Shown: one piece after another, positions 35,679 to 48,108 of the stretch
How positions within the stretch are numbered: position 1 is the first letter of the stretch
Layout: the number at the start of each line of letters is the position of its first letter
Assembly (NCBI GenBank): GCA_028386065.3
Contig: JAKUCV010004736.1
Coordinates: 1 to 64,000 of the forward strand
Length of the DNA stretch: 64,000 nt
Reading direction: 5' to 3'
Origin: Turnera subulata
Taxonomy: Eukaryota; Streptophyta; Magnoliopsida; Malpighiales; Passifloraceae
The notes under the pieces: model-generated
The model's input: only the letters and a program-made list of their open reading frames with translations
Told to the model about the DNA's origin: nothing
Database searches by the model: none
Translations under genes and position numbers: made by a program

Positions 35679-37920
35679 GGGTTTTTGGTACAGTTGGTAC
35701 CCGACTTTCTTACGTTGGGTCAATCGTGTACCTACAACTTTTCTCGAGACATTTATGTACCTGGAGTTTTAACGGGCAGGTCAGTCATGGGTCTCGGGCG
35801 GGGCATGTGCTGACGTGGAAGCTGTCCGAAATAGGGGGGCAGCTCTTTGCTCAAAACGACGTCGTTTCGTCATGATACGACGTTGTTTTCTTATCCACGT
35901 GTCAAACGTGAGTCCCACACATTCCTACCCGGTTCTATCCGTTTTAAGAGGTTCAACCGAAGAAATAAATGGCCCGACAACATCCCCTAAAACTCTATTA
36001 AATGTTAATTCATTAATATCTATCCACTTTTCCTTAAAAAAAAATAAATTAATATCTGTCCACCAATTTGGTAAAGGTTTACCCACAAATAATGGATTAA
36101 ATGTTAATTTCATTAGTGTCCACTAATTTGGTAAATAATGATTGATATATTTATTACGGTTTAAATGCTAATTTCATTATAATTATCCAAGGTTAATTAC
36201 AATTTTACCCCCTAAATTATTGTTTAATTTTAACTCACCACCTTAACTTTTTTTTTCCCACCTGAATAATGTTTGGGTTTCAATTAACCACTTTCATTAA
36301 CAGAATATAAGGATAAAAGACCTTAACTTTTTTTTCCACCTGAATTGGGTTTCAGTTACAATATTCTGAGCCTTCAATAATTTTTAAATCTTTTGACAAA
36401 AAAAAAAGAAAAATATTTATATAAAAAATCTCAAAATACACACCATAAAAATAAAAATAAAAAAAGATAATTTTTTTAAAAAGTAAATTTCCTATGATAT
36501 TATCCACCACCATCACTGCGCCACCAACTTATCCACCCCCACCCTGCTCTTTATGCTCCACCGTTCTTGGCCCCAAGAAGCCCACCACCAACACAGCTAA
36601 TTCATGCCTTCTCTTTATTCTTCTTCTTCACAAGTGAGCACGCGATAGCTCGAGCACAATCGACTCGGTACCAACAACGAGGGTTCACCAAAGCCTCGTC
36701 ACGCGTGTGCAAGGGAGGATGGAAGCAGATTCAGTCGCTTTCCGACTGGCAGTGCAACACTTAAATCCGGTCACGTCTCAGGTAGCAACACAATGCACAA
36801 ATCTAGACAGATCCGGTCTCTCCTTTGTAAGAGAGGTAAAAGAATTCCACATCAACTAAGCAAAGCATAAGGACTGTGTTGTTCATTCAAAAATCAAAAA
36901 AATCTACAAAAATAGAATTAAAAAAAAAAACCTACAAAAAGGAACACAGTGCACGGTTTATCACTTACCTCATCATTTCCGTGCGGCTGCTTATGAAACC
37001 AATTGATATTTAATACCTTAATAATGATAAAACAACCCAATTGAGTCTAAACCCAATTGATAAAAAAAAAAATACTGAATTTATGGGTAGGATTTATGGC
37101 TCTGATTATGGATTTTTTTTGTGGTTGGCAAATGATTGGGGGTGGGAGTGAGAGGAGACGAAGGACATGGGAACCGTCGTGGTCGTGGTGATGGTGGTGC
37201 TCGTGGTGATGATAGACTGTTTTTTTTTTTCTTGCTTTTATTGGAATCATTAATACCATGTAATTATATAGTGATATGGCTGCAAAAGTCACGCCCTAAT
37301 CAATCTGTTGCAAAAATTACGCGTTATTTTTTTTTATCAAAAATTGGTAAATGAAAATATTAAGAGAGATTAAGGAGTAGATTTGGAGAAAAAGTAGGAC
37401 TAATAGATAATTATATTTTCTTTTTAATTTTGATTTGGGAGGATCTTTCTATACTTTTTTTAAAAAAAAAATATAAAGTTTTAAAAAGAAAAAGAAATAG
37501 AACAACAAAAGAAAAAAAATTAAAAATTTGGGTTTTAAATGAAACAGTTTTTGGGTAGGGTTGAACCTCTACCGGGTAGAGCCGGACAAAAAACCGGGTT
37601 AATGATTGGGATAATAGTGAGGCCCACGTTTTTGCCATGTGGACATGAAATGACGTCGTATTGTAGTAATACAACGCCGGTTTGAGCTACGGGCAGCATC
37701 CTAATTTTGGGCAGCTTCCACGTCAGCACATGCCCCGCCCGAGATCCATGACTCACCTGCCCGTTAAAACTCCAGGTACATAAATGTCTCGAGGAAATTT
37801 GTAGGTACATGATTGACCCAAGAAAGAAAGTTGAGTACTGTGAATACCCGACCCAAGAGGAAAGTTGTAGGTACATGATTGACCCAAGTAAGAAAGTCGG
37901 GTACTGTGAATACCCGGCCC
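35679..37920. mobile_element. Mutator-like non-autonomous element with long inverted ends
   Basis: About 150 bp at the left (35690-35850, with core acctggagttttaacgggca) are inverted at the right (37680-37905). Ends begin GGG..., as in many MULEs. The right end carries a second tandem copy of its outer 66 bp. The interior is AT-rich with no transposase; His-rich or low-complexity ORFs at 37047-37354 are not supported. No 9-bp target duplication was found, so the superfamily call is tentative. Confidence 0.55.
37805..37920. repeat. 66-bp tandem duplication of the right terminal repeat
   Basis: GTACATGATTGACCCAAG starts at 37805 and again at 37871. Each copy runs through tactgtgaatacccg, with a handful of mismatches. 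Confidence 0.85.
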
Positions 37921-37943
37921 AAAGTCACTTGGGCCTATTCACC

Positions 37944-38270
37944 TTTCCTTTACACCTTCTTCGTAATCATCATCCAACATCTTTGGAGTCGCCACCCAAA
38001 TTTTATTAAGGGACAAAAACTTGGGAAAAACACTTCATGTGACTCTATTTAGGCAACTGGATAACGAACCAAAGATGTTGGACTCGGGGATTCGTCATGG
38101 ATGGGAAGGTGTTAGGCACCCATCCATGTTGGGGCGAAACTTTGTGCAATTAGAGGATTTTGTATGCCTTGTACGAGTGTGCAAGTGTGAGCACCAAAAC
38201 ACATAATAACTGAATATTAAAAAGAAAGGGGAGAAGAAGAAGATTGGGCTTGAGTTTCCACCACTAGCGT
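37944..38270 (-). mobile_element. Reversed fragment of the TGTGAACACCC gypsy LTR family
   Basis: The block order is acaccttcttcg, ggagtcgccaccc, attttattaaggg, then ggaaggtgttaggcacccat near 38103. This is the reverse complement of the 3' third of LTR copies A and B. Confidence 0.7.
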
Positions 38271-39212
38271 ATGTTGAGAATTATATGTGATATGAATTCT
38301 ACATACGGGTACAAGTTAGAGAACTTGTGGACTGGACCGACCCACATAAGAACGCTACATGGAACGTTATATGATTGTCATTAGCGGTTCTTATATGTAT
38401 TGTCCTTAGACCTATGATCATCAAGGTTCCCAACATATGAGTCGTATACTTTGATATTACTCTTGGCTATTTCGTAAATGAGTAGACTTAGTGTAATCAT
38501 TGGGTATATGATAAATGTGTATTGAGTTTTGTATGATCCAGAGGGGATTCGTCTAACCCATATAACGGGTATATTATCGGTTGGTTTCTTGATAGAGTTG
38601 AACTGTAAATGCACGGCCGTGATCGGATTATGATATAGTGATATCATTAGTATTCGTTTTACACAGTTAGCTCGAGGATCAAGAAACCGAGATTAAACAA
38701 ATGCGAGATTGACATATTCCATGTCTCGTGTTTAATCTTAATAATGGGACGAAGGGACGATAACATGCTTACGAGGCATATTGAATCAGTACTGATCTTG
38801 TCGTTCGGGTAGCAATGATGTGTTGCTAGACGCCGCTCTTTGCTTATAATTGTAAATGAGTTTACAATTATTGCCGGACGTTACAAGTGCCTACAGGGTC
38901 ACACACTTAGAATCGTTGATTCGAGCAGGTGGTTGAATCGTGGTTGGACCATGGTTCGACCGTGGTTGGACCAGGATCGTTTTGGGCTGGTTTGGTTCAC
39001 TAAATGTCTGATTTATTGAACCATAATTAGTGCCATGTGATGTGTAATCCCACCAAGAGTTAGTGGAGACATAATTAGCTAAAAGCTAATCATGTTGGCC
39101 AAAGGTGTTGGCCACTTTGTCCCTTGCTTTTGTGAGTGGGATTAGACTAAGCATAATCTGATTATGCCTTGTGAATCATCACTTTTAGTATGAAATTTTC
39201 AGAGCATTGAGT
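38271..39212. repeat. Unclassified dispersed repeat
   Basis: Its first 200 bp are the inverted partner of window bases 1-205. The rest has no supported frame (38381-38647 reverse is unrecognised) and includes a cggttggac/ggttcgacc repeat near 38940-38975. Confidence 0.45.
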
Positions 39213-39806
39213 CTTATAAAACTGAAGAATTATGTTCATAGTAAGACGATGAAGTACATACGTCGGATAAAAGGTTGTTGATGACTTGTGATGTGCACTG
39301 CTGATGACATTCTTTGTGCACTGTAAACTTTATTGCCATGTACCAGTGTATTCGTGGTTGACTTGTACATATGTATATCTTGGTTTCTTTGTTTATGGTG
39401 AGACAGTGGTTGGTCTCACCCCTCACGTCTTTTACAGGTTAACTGTACGTTGATCTGTGGTGCATATCAGTAGGTGGCAGAGTGTTCCTCTTGTCGGGTC
39501 GGATCCATAGGGTGTATTATATTCATGTTTCTTATGTTATTTTGTCTTCCGCTGCATACTCATTTTACCTTGTATAATTTATGATAAAATTGATGATGAT
39601 TGTGTCATGGCTAATGTTGCCAGTATTAGGAGTTGGGCTCGCATAGAGCCAGTTTCTGTTTGGACACAATTTTGTTTACCTTGGCATGTTTATTGATTTC
39701 TCGATTCATTTGTGGTTTATACCGTAACCTGGGGACAGAAGGGCAGTTTGGTCATTTCATATGTTATAATTAATTAATTTGGTTATTTTGGGTTACGGGC
39801 GTTTCA
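39213..39806 (+). mobile_element. 3' end of a 5' LTR, Tekay-like chromovirus (5'-truncated)
   Basis: 594 bp match 44277-44870 at about 97-98% by eye and end GGTTACGGGCGTTTCA, the LTR terminus seen again at 44870. The upstream 2.9 kb of the LTR is missing and is replaced by unrelated sequence. Confidence 0.8.
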
Positions 39807-39807
39807 G

Positions 39808-39820
39808 TTGGTAGCGGAGC
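39808..39820 (+). other. Degenerate primer-binding site (initiator tRNA-Met type)
   Basis: TTGGTAGCGGAGC lies one base after the LTR end. It differs at two positions from the usual TTGGTATCAGAGC. Confidence 0.7.
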
Positions 39821-41367
39821 AGGCTATAGATCCTTTGGGATGTCTTGATATGTTCTGTGCTCTTATGTGCATAAGTCTGCTCCATTTTGAGTTGGTTGTT
39901 GCATTGTCACATGCATTCATATAGTGATACTTTCTATGGATCCGGTGCAGGACGCGCACCTGCTGAGGGTTGGAGCGACCCGGTATTTTCTTTGAAATGA
40001 CGTGGTTTGTTTGTAGAATATCCACTGCTTTATCAGAGTCGGTGTAGACTCTTTATTCTTTGTTTACGTTTCTTGACGATGTGATTACACTGTTGTTGCT
40101 TCTCCTTCTGTTGTTGCCGGAAGGTGCTTTCCTATGGTAACATGTCTGATAGTTCCAGAAATGGAACTGGCCAATACAAGTAAGAACCATCAACTTTTTT
40201 TGGATGTTATATCTGTCAAGAGATGATCTGATATGATTCTTGTGATTTTGGTGATCTCGGTGATCATGTTATATGCGGTCTGAATATCTGAGCTGAAGGA
40301 TTTGAATTTACTTGTGAAATTACAATATGGATTTTATCTGGTTCGAAGTACGAGATGACAATTTCTTGAATCAATGTGAGGTTGATCTAATGGTATATTT
40401 GGGGAATTGACTTTCAGTGATACTTGAGGTATTTAAGTTGGTTGAGATTCGAGGAATTGATAGTGTTTGAGATTAAAGAGTTTTGATCATGAATGGTTGT
40501 TGAAGTTATTGCTTATATGCGGGTTGGGGATACTGATAGTGTGTTCATATTGAGGTTTGACTTTTTACGGTGATTTGATTATACTACTCTTGTTGAGGTT
40601 TAGGTTGGGTCTTAAAGCTAGATTTGTGAGCTTGTCTTGGGAGATGTGAGTTAAATGTTTGGAGTATGATAGGATAAGTGTTGGAATGAACTTGTAATAT
40701 TTGGGTTCTTTATCAAAAGTATTATGATGATCGTGGTAATTATGATTCGAGAGATAGATTTATAAGTATGAATTATGCATGGATGTTTGTGTCTTGAGGA
40801 ATCAAAGGTATAGAATTATAACTATGATACTTCTGTAATGATTGCGTTCTAGTGCCTGAGGTATGATTTCGAGATTTATACAAATTTTGGCTGAATTGGC
40901 GTGAGAGAAGGAAATGTTTTGAGGTTCGGAACATATAGATTACGGATTGTTGGTCTTGAGGAATTCAGAATGGAAGTGATGATCTTGTTACTTAGGTAAC
41001 AATTTTGGATTCTGGTATCTGACGATATGCTTATTGGATTAAAGATTTGGATATATTTCATTGAGTGATGATAAATGGAATTGTTTATGGATTCTGGTAT
41101 CAATAATGTTGATGACGTTTGGATAAGTCTTTTTGATTAGTGCTTTGACCTTATGCTCTATAGATCATGTTTGACTTAAGTCGATGATCGACTTGGTATA
41201 TCGGAGTTGTTGCTTGGAAAGGTGATTGATGGACATGATGGTTCTACTTGGTAGTTTTGGCCGACGGTATTTGATACCGGGTGACATTTGTCTGTGTCAG
41301 TTAAGCACTTGATTGCTTAACTTATTGTGTGATTTCGAGGACGAAATTTTGTTAAGTGGAGTAGAAC
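39821..41367 (+). pseudogene. Collapsed internal region of the Tekay-like element
   Basis: Only about 1.55 kb lie between the primer site and the 3' LTR, against several kilobases of gag-pol in intact relatives. No long frame survives. The last bases keep the typical TTTCGAGGACGAAATTTTG end of the polyprotein gene and the purine tract GTTAAGTGGAGTAG at 41351-41364. The element could not move by itself. Confidence 0.7.
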
Positions 41368-44300
41368 TGTAACGCCCCAAATTTTCGGTATTTAATTTCT
41401 ATAAATTTTTCTGAAATTTTGAAATTTAATTTCCAATTTTACCCTTGAGAAATTTTCGTACTTTTGGTCATGGAAAATAAATTATTTTCCTTGGGAAATA
41501 TTATTCTTATATTTATTTTACTCTTGTTCGGGTTTCGTTGGAAATGAAAACATGCTTTGGTGTAAAACGTGGGTTTATAGTAGTTTTATTAAAACTACGT
41601 CGTTTCGGTTAAGGGAAAAGAAAAAAATAATAATAAAAATAAAACCTATCCTACGCGAGCGTTGACTAGGGGAAGAGTTGACCGCGCCTAAGACCAAAAC
41701 GACGTCGTTTTGGTCAAGGCCGGCCAACCCTAACCCTTCCCTCTTCTTTTCTCTTCTCTTTCTCTTCTTTTCTTTCTTTTCTCTCTCGAACACAGCCGTT
41801 GCCATTCTCCCATTTCTCTTTTCTCTTCTTTCTTTTCCTTTTCTGGTTCCTTCTTCCTCCCTGACTAAACACCATCGCCGTCGCCCTTTGCTCTCCTCTT
41901 TGAATCGTCGCCCTCCACCTCTTGAATCGCCACCGCCGCAGCCGAGAACGTGAGAACAGAACCAATGCGAGTGGTCGCGACGAGCAGTACCTGTGCGTGG
42001 TTGCGAGGAGTCGCCGCCGCTTGGTAAGTCTCGCCGCCTCCTTTGCTTTTGCCCTCCTCTTCCTCTTGTCTTCTTCGTTCAGGTTAATGTTGTGTGTGCT
42101 GACTAACCCGATTGGGTTCGCTTTTGGTTGCGGCTGTGTTCTTGCTGGTCGTTGGTGTTGGTTGTGGCTGGTGGTTCGGCTTGGTGGTTCATGGCGGCAA
42201 GGGTGTGTTGCGTTTGTTTGGTGGCCGACGGTTGCTGGGTCGTGGTTGTTCTGGCTCGATGGCTGTGTTCGGGCTTGTGGGCTGGTGTATGGATCCTACA
42301 GGGACGAGTGGTGCTGGAGCAGTGAGTTGCAGGTCTGAGTTTTGGGTGTCGGGTTACACTACTCGGGTTGTTGTCCGCCGACAGTGGGTTTTTGTGTATC
42401 ACGTTGCTATCAGGTCTGTGTTCCGGGTAAGCATCCCGCACTCACGAGTCGTCCCTGATTCGTTTGATGTTTCATGGTTTTGTTTTGATGGAATTGTTGT
42501 TGGTCTTTGGCCTTTGGTGTAGAATTCTAGGCTTTTGGGTCTGGTCTTGTACGGGGCAGTGTTGTTTAATTTCTAGTAAGATTGCAGCAACCAAATATCG
42601 CTCTCTTGGCTTTCTTTAGGTTCTGCGGGCTTTGAATTTTGGGGTAAATTGTTCAGTTGGAAGTTTCTGGGCAAAGGGTGCTTGCTGGAAATTTACTTTG
42701 GGGTTGGCTGTTACTATAGTTTGACATCAAGTGGCAAAATGAAGTAGCAATTCTTGAAAATGTAATATACTGGATCGGTGGTTTGTTTTCAGAAGTAGTT
42801 GCTGAGTGTCTAATGAGTTTATTCAATCTTTGTTGTAAACCATGGTAAATTACGATTTTGGCTTTCGGCTTGGTTCAAAATTCTAGTAATAGCCTAGGTG
42901 GATAAGGTTCTACATTTATTGGAGAATGCTTGGGTTTTCATATAGTTTTACAAAGAGGACAACGATATCATTAATGTTCTTGTTTGAGGGCTAGCACATG
43001 ATGTATTGATGGGTAACCTGGTTGGGTTGTCCGAGATTAGTATGGAGGTACTTGTTGGGGCTTTAGGTGCTCTTGAAATATGATGTGTCTATTTGAGTTC
43101 TTCAACAATATATTAGTTTGACTTTATGCCCTCACACTTATAGAGTTAAACAATAATGCCTTGGGTTTCATGTGCCATGAGCCGCTTTCAAGGTTATAAA
43201 ATAAGTTTTAGTTTTCAAACATTGTTTTGAATGAGTAATTGGAAGGGGATTCTAACCTTTAACTGTGCCATGTCAGGATAATGATTGTCATTCGTAGTCT
43301 ACTAATAAATATATACTGTGCATGTTTTGATCTTTGTGGTACAATTTGCGTGCGCATCTGTGTGACTTCGTCTCTATATTTAGGCCTTGGTTGCACGGGA
43401 GTGGCAGCAAGACAAACCGCTAGTTTCTAAGGCGATACTAATGGCCAGGTGAGGACTTATAAACCCTGATATGCCCTTACTGCCCACAATGCTCGGGTTG
43501 ATGGTCATGGGTAAACGATGTGATAAATTCTTGTTTGTATCAAACGTTGTTTGTATGGGTGCTTGTTGTGTCGTATGCTCTTGTCTGCTCTGGTTGCCAT
43601 GCTGGTGTTATATTTTCTTATTGTGTGCTAATTATATGATATGGTACCTATGATGGTTGTCATCAAGTTTTGAGTACATGAGATGTATTGATAGAAAAGG
43701 AGCGCACATGATACAAGAATTGTTAAAGAGGATACAACTACTTTATACATAATACATTAATAACTTACCAAGCTGGTAAACTAAAAGATAAATAATTTCT
43801 ACTGTGGGGCTGTTGACCGGTAGCACCGAGAGGGGGAGAGGGTACCCCTCGGGTCCTGTATTTATAGTGAGTTGTACTCACAGAGACGGCGACGAGGGGA
43901 AAGATGGGTACGCCCCTCGATAGTATATTAGTGAGAGTACCCCTCGCAGAGCTGGCGCCTTGGGGATTTGTCGGGTGTACCCCTTGGTAATTGTTATTGC
44001 TTATTCCTTGGTGAGAGCACCCCTCACAGAGCCGGCAACTTGGGGACTGACGGGTGTGCCCTAAGATTCTTGTACTATGTGTTTCCTTGAGGAGAGCACC
44101 CCTCCTAGAGCTGTCGGCCACTTGGTTATTAGTGGTTATGTTTTTGTCAGAACATACCCATTCCGGTGTTTTATATTATATATGTTTTGAGTTTGAGCAT
44201 ACGCCCTAGGGAGCTGGCCAGTCGCTACCGCGCCCGACGCACACAGTAGAGGGCCCTAATAATAAAATATACAGCCCTTATAAAACTGAAGAATTATGTT

Positions 44301-44870
44301 CATAGTAAGACGAAGAAGTACATACGTCGGATAAAAGGTTGTTGATGACTTGTGATGTGCACTGCTGATGACATTCTTTGTGCACTGTAAATTTTATTGC
44401 CATGCACCAGTGTATTCGTGGTTGACTTGTACATGTGTATATCTTGGTTTATTTGTTTATGGTGAGACAGTAGTTGGTCTCACCCCTCACGTCTTTTACA
44501 GGTTAACTGTACGTTGATCTGTGGTGCATATCAGCAGGTGGCGGAGTGTTCCTCTTGTCGGGTCGGATCCATAGGGTGCATTATATTCATGTTTCTTATG
44601 TTATTTTGTCTTCCGCTGCATACTCATTTTACCTTGTATAATTTATGATAAAATTGATGATAATTGTGTCATGGCTAATGTTGCCAGTATTAGGAGTTGG
44701 GCTCGCATAGAGCCAGTTTCTGTTTGGACACAATTTTGTTTACCCTGGCATGTTTATTGATTTCTCGATTCATTTGTGGTTTATACCGTAACCCAGGGAC
44801 AGAAGGGCAGTTTGGTCATTTCACATGTTATAATTAATTAATTTGGTTATTTTGGGTTACGGGCGTTTCA
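41368..44870 (+). mobile_element. 3' LTR of the Tekay-like element, 3.5 kb
   Basis: It starts TGTAACGCCCC after the purine tract and ends GGGCGTTTCA. It contains a CT-rich leader block at 41720-41940 and GC-rich codon-like sequence to about 42500, which produces several spurious ORFs on both strands. An imperfect array of roughly 100-bp units lies at 43820-44120. Related, opposite in orientation, to the solo LTR at 49155-52105. Confidence 0.8.
43820..44120. repeat. Imperfect tandem units inside the LTR
   Basis: Three to four diverged units share GAGAGNACCCCTC followed by agagccgg/agctgg and cttggggac. The equivalent part of the solo LTR carries a different array (49736-49875). Confidence 0.6.
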
Positions 44871-44871
44871 A

Positions 44872-46600
44872 AGGACCAGGTCCCCCGGGGGTATTGGGGG
44901 ACAAGATTCAAGGCGTGACATCATGAGAAGCAGCAGAAAGGTTCGAAATGGTGGCGTGAAGATAGAAGGATCTAAGGGAGAGGAAGAGGAGCCTTGAAGG
45001 TTGGGAAATTTGTTAAGGACCACAAAGAGGCGAGGAGGCAATTGGAATTCGGATCGCCTATCCTTGTTCCCTGAAGCCCCGTTATCAAAGAAATTCAAGA
45101 TGCCAAACCTTGAGAAATCCAATGGAGAATCCGTCCCCCTCCCGATATTTTTGGAAGAACTGCTCAAGAAGTGCATAAAAGATGACCCGCTGCAGCTTCC
45201 GATGCCAAAACTTAATGAGTTCTGTGAATTCTGTTACTTGATTGGGCATGCCATCAATGAATGTTTCCAAATTTGCCACGAGATGCAAAGTTTGGTAGAT
45301 CGGGAAGAAATCCCTTTACTCCATCAAGACCAAAATGGGAAGATCAGTTCCGCGAGATGGGTTGAAAGTGAAGATTGTTTCATGATTGATATTGATCCAA
45401 GAGCCGGAGGAAGAGATTTTGCACAAGGAGTCATTCATGATATCAAGCACGTGGGTTGAAATTGGGAATGGCAGAGACCGTGTACTGTTTTTAGGATCAG
45501 CAAGGAAGCAATTGATGAGAGTTCTCCCGTGACAACTGGCTCCGAGAGTGAATCTGAATTAGACAATGAACCCGAAGATGTGGCCAATGGACTAGACAAA
45601 AACTCCATTAACATTAGCCTTTCTTACTCCAAAACCGTGGAAAATGATGATGTATTCATATCCCGTAGCAATGAAATGAGGCACTCTTTTGCTTACTTGG
45701 ATGCTTTCTATGATAACATTTATTGCATGAATAATGTATGTGAGTGTAATGAGATGAATGAACTCCCGGATTCAATCGAAATCAATCTGGGAGCTGAAGA
45801 TAACCCTAAGATCACAAGGATTGGTGCGGCTCTTGAAAATTCCATCCAAGAGAACTTGGCAGTTCTAATCAAAGAGTATGTGGATGTGTTTGCCTGGTCT
45901 TATGAAGACATGCCAGGAATCGACCCGACCATTGCGCAGCATCGGATCCCTCTATTTCCCAATGCTTGGCCCGTGAAGCAAAAAGTCCGCCGTCTTCAGC
46001 CCCAATGGGCCTTGAAGGTGAAAGAAGAAGTAGAAAAACAGATTAAAGCCGGATTCTTGGAAGTGATTGAATACCATGAATGGTTAGCTAATATCGTCCC
46101 GGTTCTGAAGAAAGAAGGGAAGGTATGAATGTGTGTGGACTACCGAGATTTGAACAAGGCCTGTCCAAAAGATGAATTTCCGCTGCCCCATATTGATCTT
46201 TTGGTGGATGCCACGGCAGGACATGCATTGTTATCCTTCATGGATGGATTTTCAGGGTATAATCAGGTGAAGATGGCGCCGGAAGACAAACACAAGACAT
46301 CATTCCGAACCGAATGGGGGACATTCTGTTACAAGGTTATACCATTTGGTCTAATCAATTCCGGAGCCACATATCAAAGGATGGCTACTACTCTCATGCA
46401 CGACATGATGCATAAGGAAGTAGAGGTTTATTTCGATGATATGATTATGAAGTCAGAAATGCGAGAATCCCATGTGGTTAATTTGAAAAAATTCTTCGAG
46501 AGATGTCGGGAGTTTGGCAGGAGAATTAAACCTCAGAAATGTGTCTTCAGCGTCAAGGCAGGAAAGTTACTAGGTTTCATGGTCAATCTCGTGACATTGG
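44872..46600 (+). pseudogene. Ty3/gypsy gag-pol fragment with reverse transcriptase
   Basis: One frame runs from 44872 to about 46600. It has a CCHC-like segment (CEFCYLIGHAINEC, about 45225), the RT entry region (FAWSYEDMPGID), MCVDYRDLNKACPKD, SFMDGFSGYNQV and an active-site-like YFDDM in place of the usual Y-V/I-DD. Three in-frame TGA codons interrupt it (about 44992, 45457-45459, 46126-46128), and it stops inside RT after KLLGFMVN, where a reversed LTR begins. No protease, RNase H or integrase remains. It is similar to the Tat/Ogre branch. The first 150 codons may derive from a LINE zinc-knuckle protein instead. Confidence 0.85.
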
Positions 46601-48108
46601 AGTCATCACCCAAGTTTTATTAAGGACAAAACTTGGGAAAAACCTTAGTGTGACTCCTTTAGGCTATATGGTCATGGCGAACCAAAGTCATGGGATCGGG
46701 GTTCGTCACAGATGGGAAGGTGTTAGGCACCCATCCGTGTTGGGTCGAGACTATATGCAATTGTAGAATGCAAGTGTGCCTGGTGCAAGTGTGCGTGTGT
46801 GGAAAGATAAAGAGAATGGGAGAAGAAGAATATTTGGCTTGCATCCCATTGTAAAACCGAGACTACCTACGTACCCGAGTGATCGGGGTCAAAGCCACGT
46901 AGTTCTAAACATGGCACAAATCATCCACTTACATCATCAAGAGCATCAGCATATAATCAACAAAGATCAATCAAAAGAAGGTTTAGTGTTACCTCTTGTA
47001 GCCCTCCTCTAGCTCCATGCAATGGGTTGAGTTCTACACCCACCTTCTTGCCGCTTCTAAGCTCTAATGTTGATCCTCTTCTTGACTCCTCCTTGCTGGA
47101 CTACTGCTAATGCCTCCAACAAAATTCCTCCAGAGTTTCTGCCAAAAGAATGTATTTCTAGGTTGGAGAACTAGAGTTTCTCCAAGCACTCAAGGCTTAT
47201 AGGTGTGTATGTGAGAAAAGTTTGTGATCCCTTAAAATGTGTGTGAGGGGTCTTATTTATAGTGCTCTGGGAAGCCTAGGGGCGTGGACCTACTTAATGG
47301 TGAAGATTATGAACGAAAATCTGGTCCAAAACCGCTAAGGATCGAAATTAGAAACAAAATCGGAGATTTGGGCAAATCTGGGAAGACATGACCGTCGATG
47401 CCGACGGTCATCTGCTGCTTGACCGCCAGTGCCGGCGGTCTTGAGTGGATGCCCGCCAGCACTCGCGACGACCGCCGGTTGCCCCGTATGTCACCCGTTC
47501 TTTCCATTTCCGAACCCCCAATCCCCCTAATTCAGCCCTGATTTGATCTTACCGTGTAATTAACCCCTAATCAACCCAGAATCACTCAATTACTTGATTA
47601 TCACTCCCCCTAAATCATTCCATAACGGATTCATTACACCTTAATGCCTATTTCATACTAAATCATACCAAAAACAACATTTCTACATAAATGATGATTT
47701 AGCTCTAATTTTCTACTCGTAGCTAAAATTAACCTGCAAGAAATGTGTCAATGGACTGGGAAAACTCTCGAAAATCCATTTACTTGGACCCTTAAACCCA
47801 TTCTTAACCCAAAAATAAATCACCTCATTATAATTGGGTTAAAAACAACTAAAAGAGCCCAAGCAATAAAATGAAATATATTTTAATGTAAATAAACCTT
47901 ATTATATGTTTTACCCTAAGATTAATCTTCTCATTAATCCTAATGTTCAGATGCACAAAGGTTTAGATTACCAAAATACATTAATTCTACTAAATTAAAT
48001 TCTTATCATGCCTTGACTCAAAATCAAATCATCTCATTAACCTCAAGTTAAGCATGTTTGAAATCTAATTTTAGTAAAATATTCGTGGGTCAAATTTGGG
48101 TGTTCACA
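46600..48108 (-). mobile_element. Gypsy LTR family TGTGAACACCC, copy C (reversed)
   Basis: The reverse complement starts TGTGAACACCCAAATTTGACC at 48108, has the GC-rich island at 47386-47485 and a TATA box at 47254-47261, and ends in the block GGTGATGACTCC near 46600. As in copy A, the last 40 bp or so of the LTR are absent at the junction with the RT fragment. The small ORFs in it (46659-47507) are not genes. Confidence 0.75.

Noticed and set aside
37047..37292. His-rich reverse ORF
   Set aside because: It is a translated simple repeat within the AT-rich interior of the Mutator-like element, with no leader, start context or homologue that I recognise.
35679..37929. 9-bp target duplication for the Mutator-like element
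   Set aside because: I compared bases just outside both inverted ends and found no matching 9-mer, so the boundaries or the class remain open.
41575..42522. Several overlapping ORFs of 65-138 codons on both strands
   Set aside because: They come from the CT-rich and GC-rich leader of the 3.5-kb LTR; codon content is low-complexity and no domain is seen.
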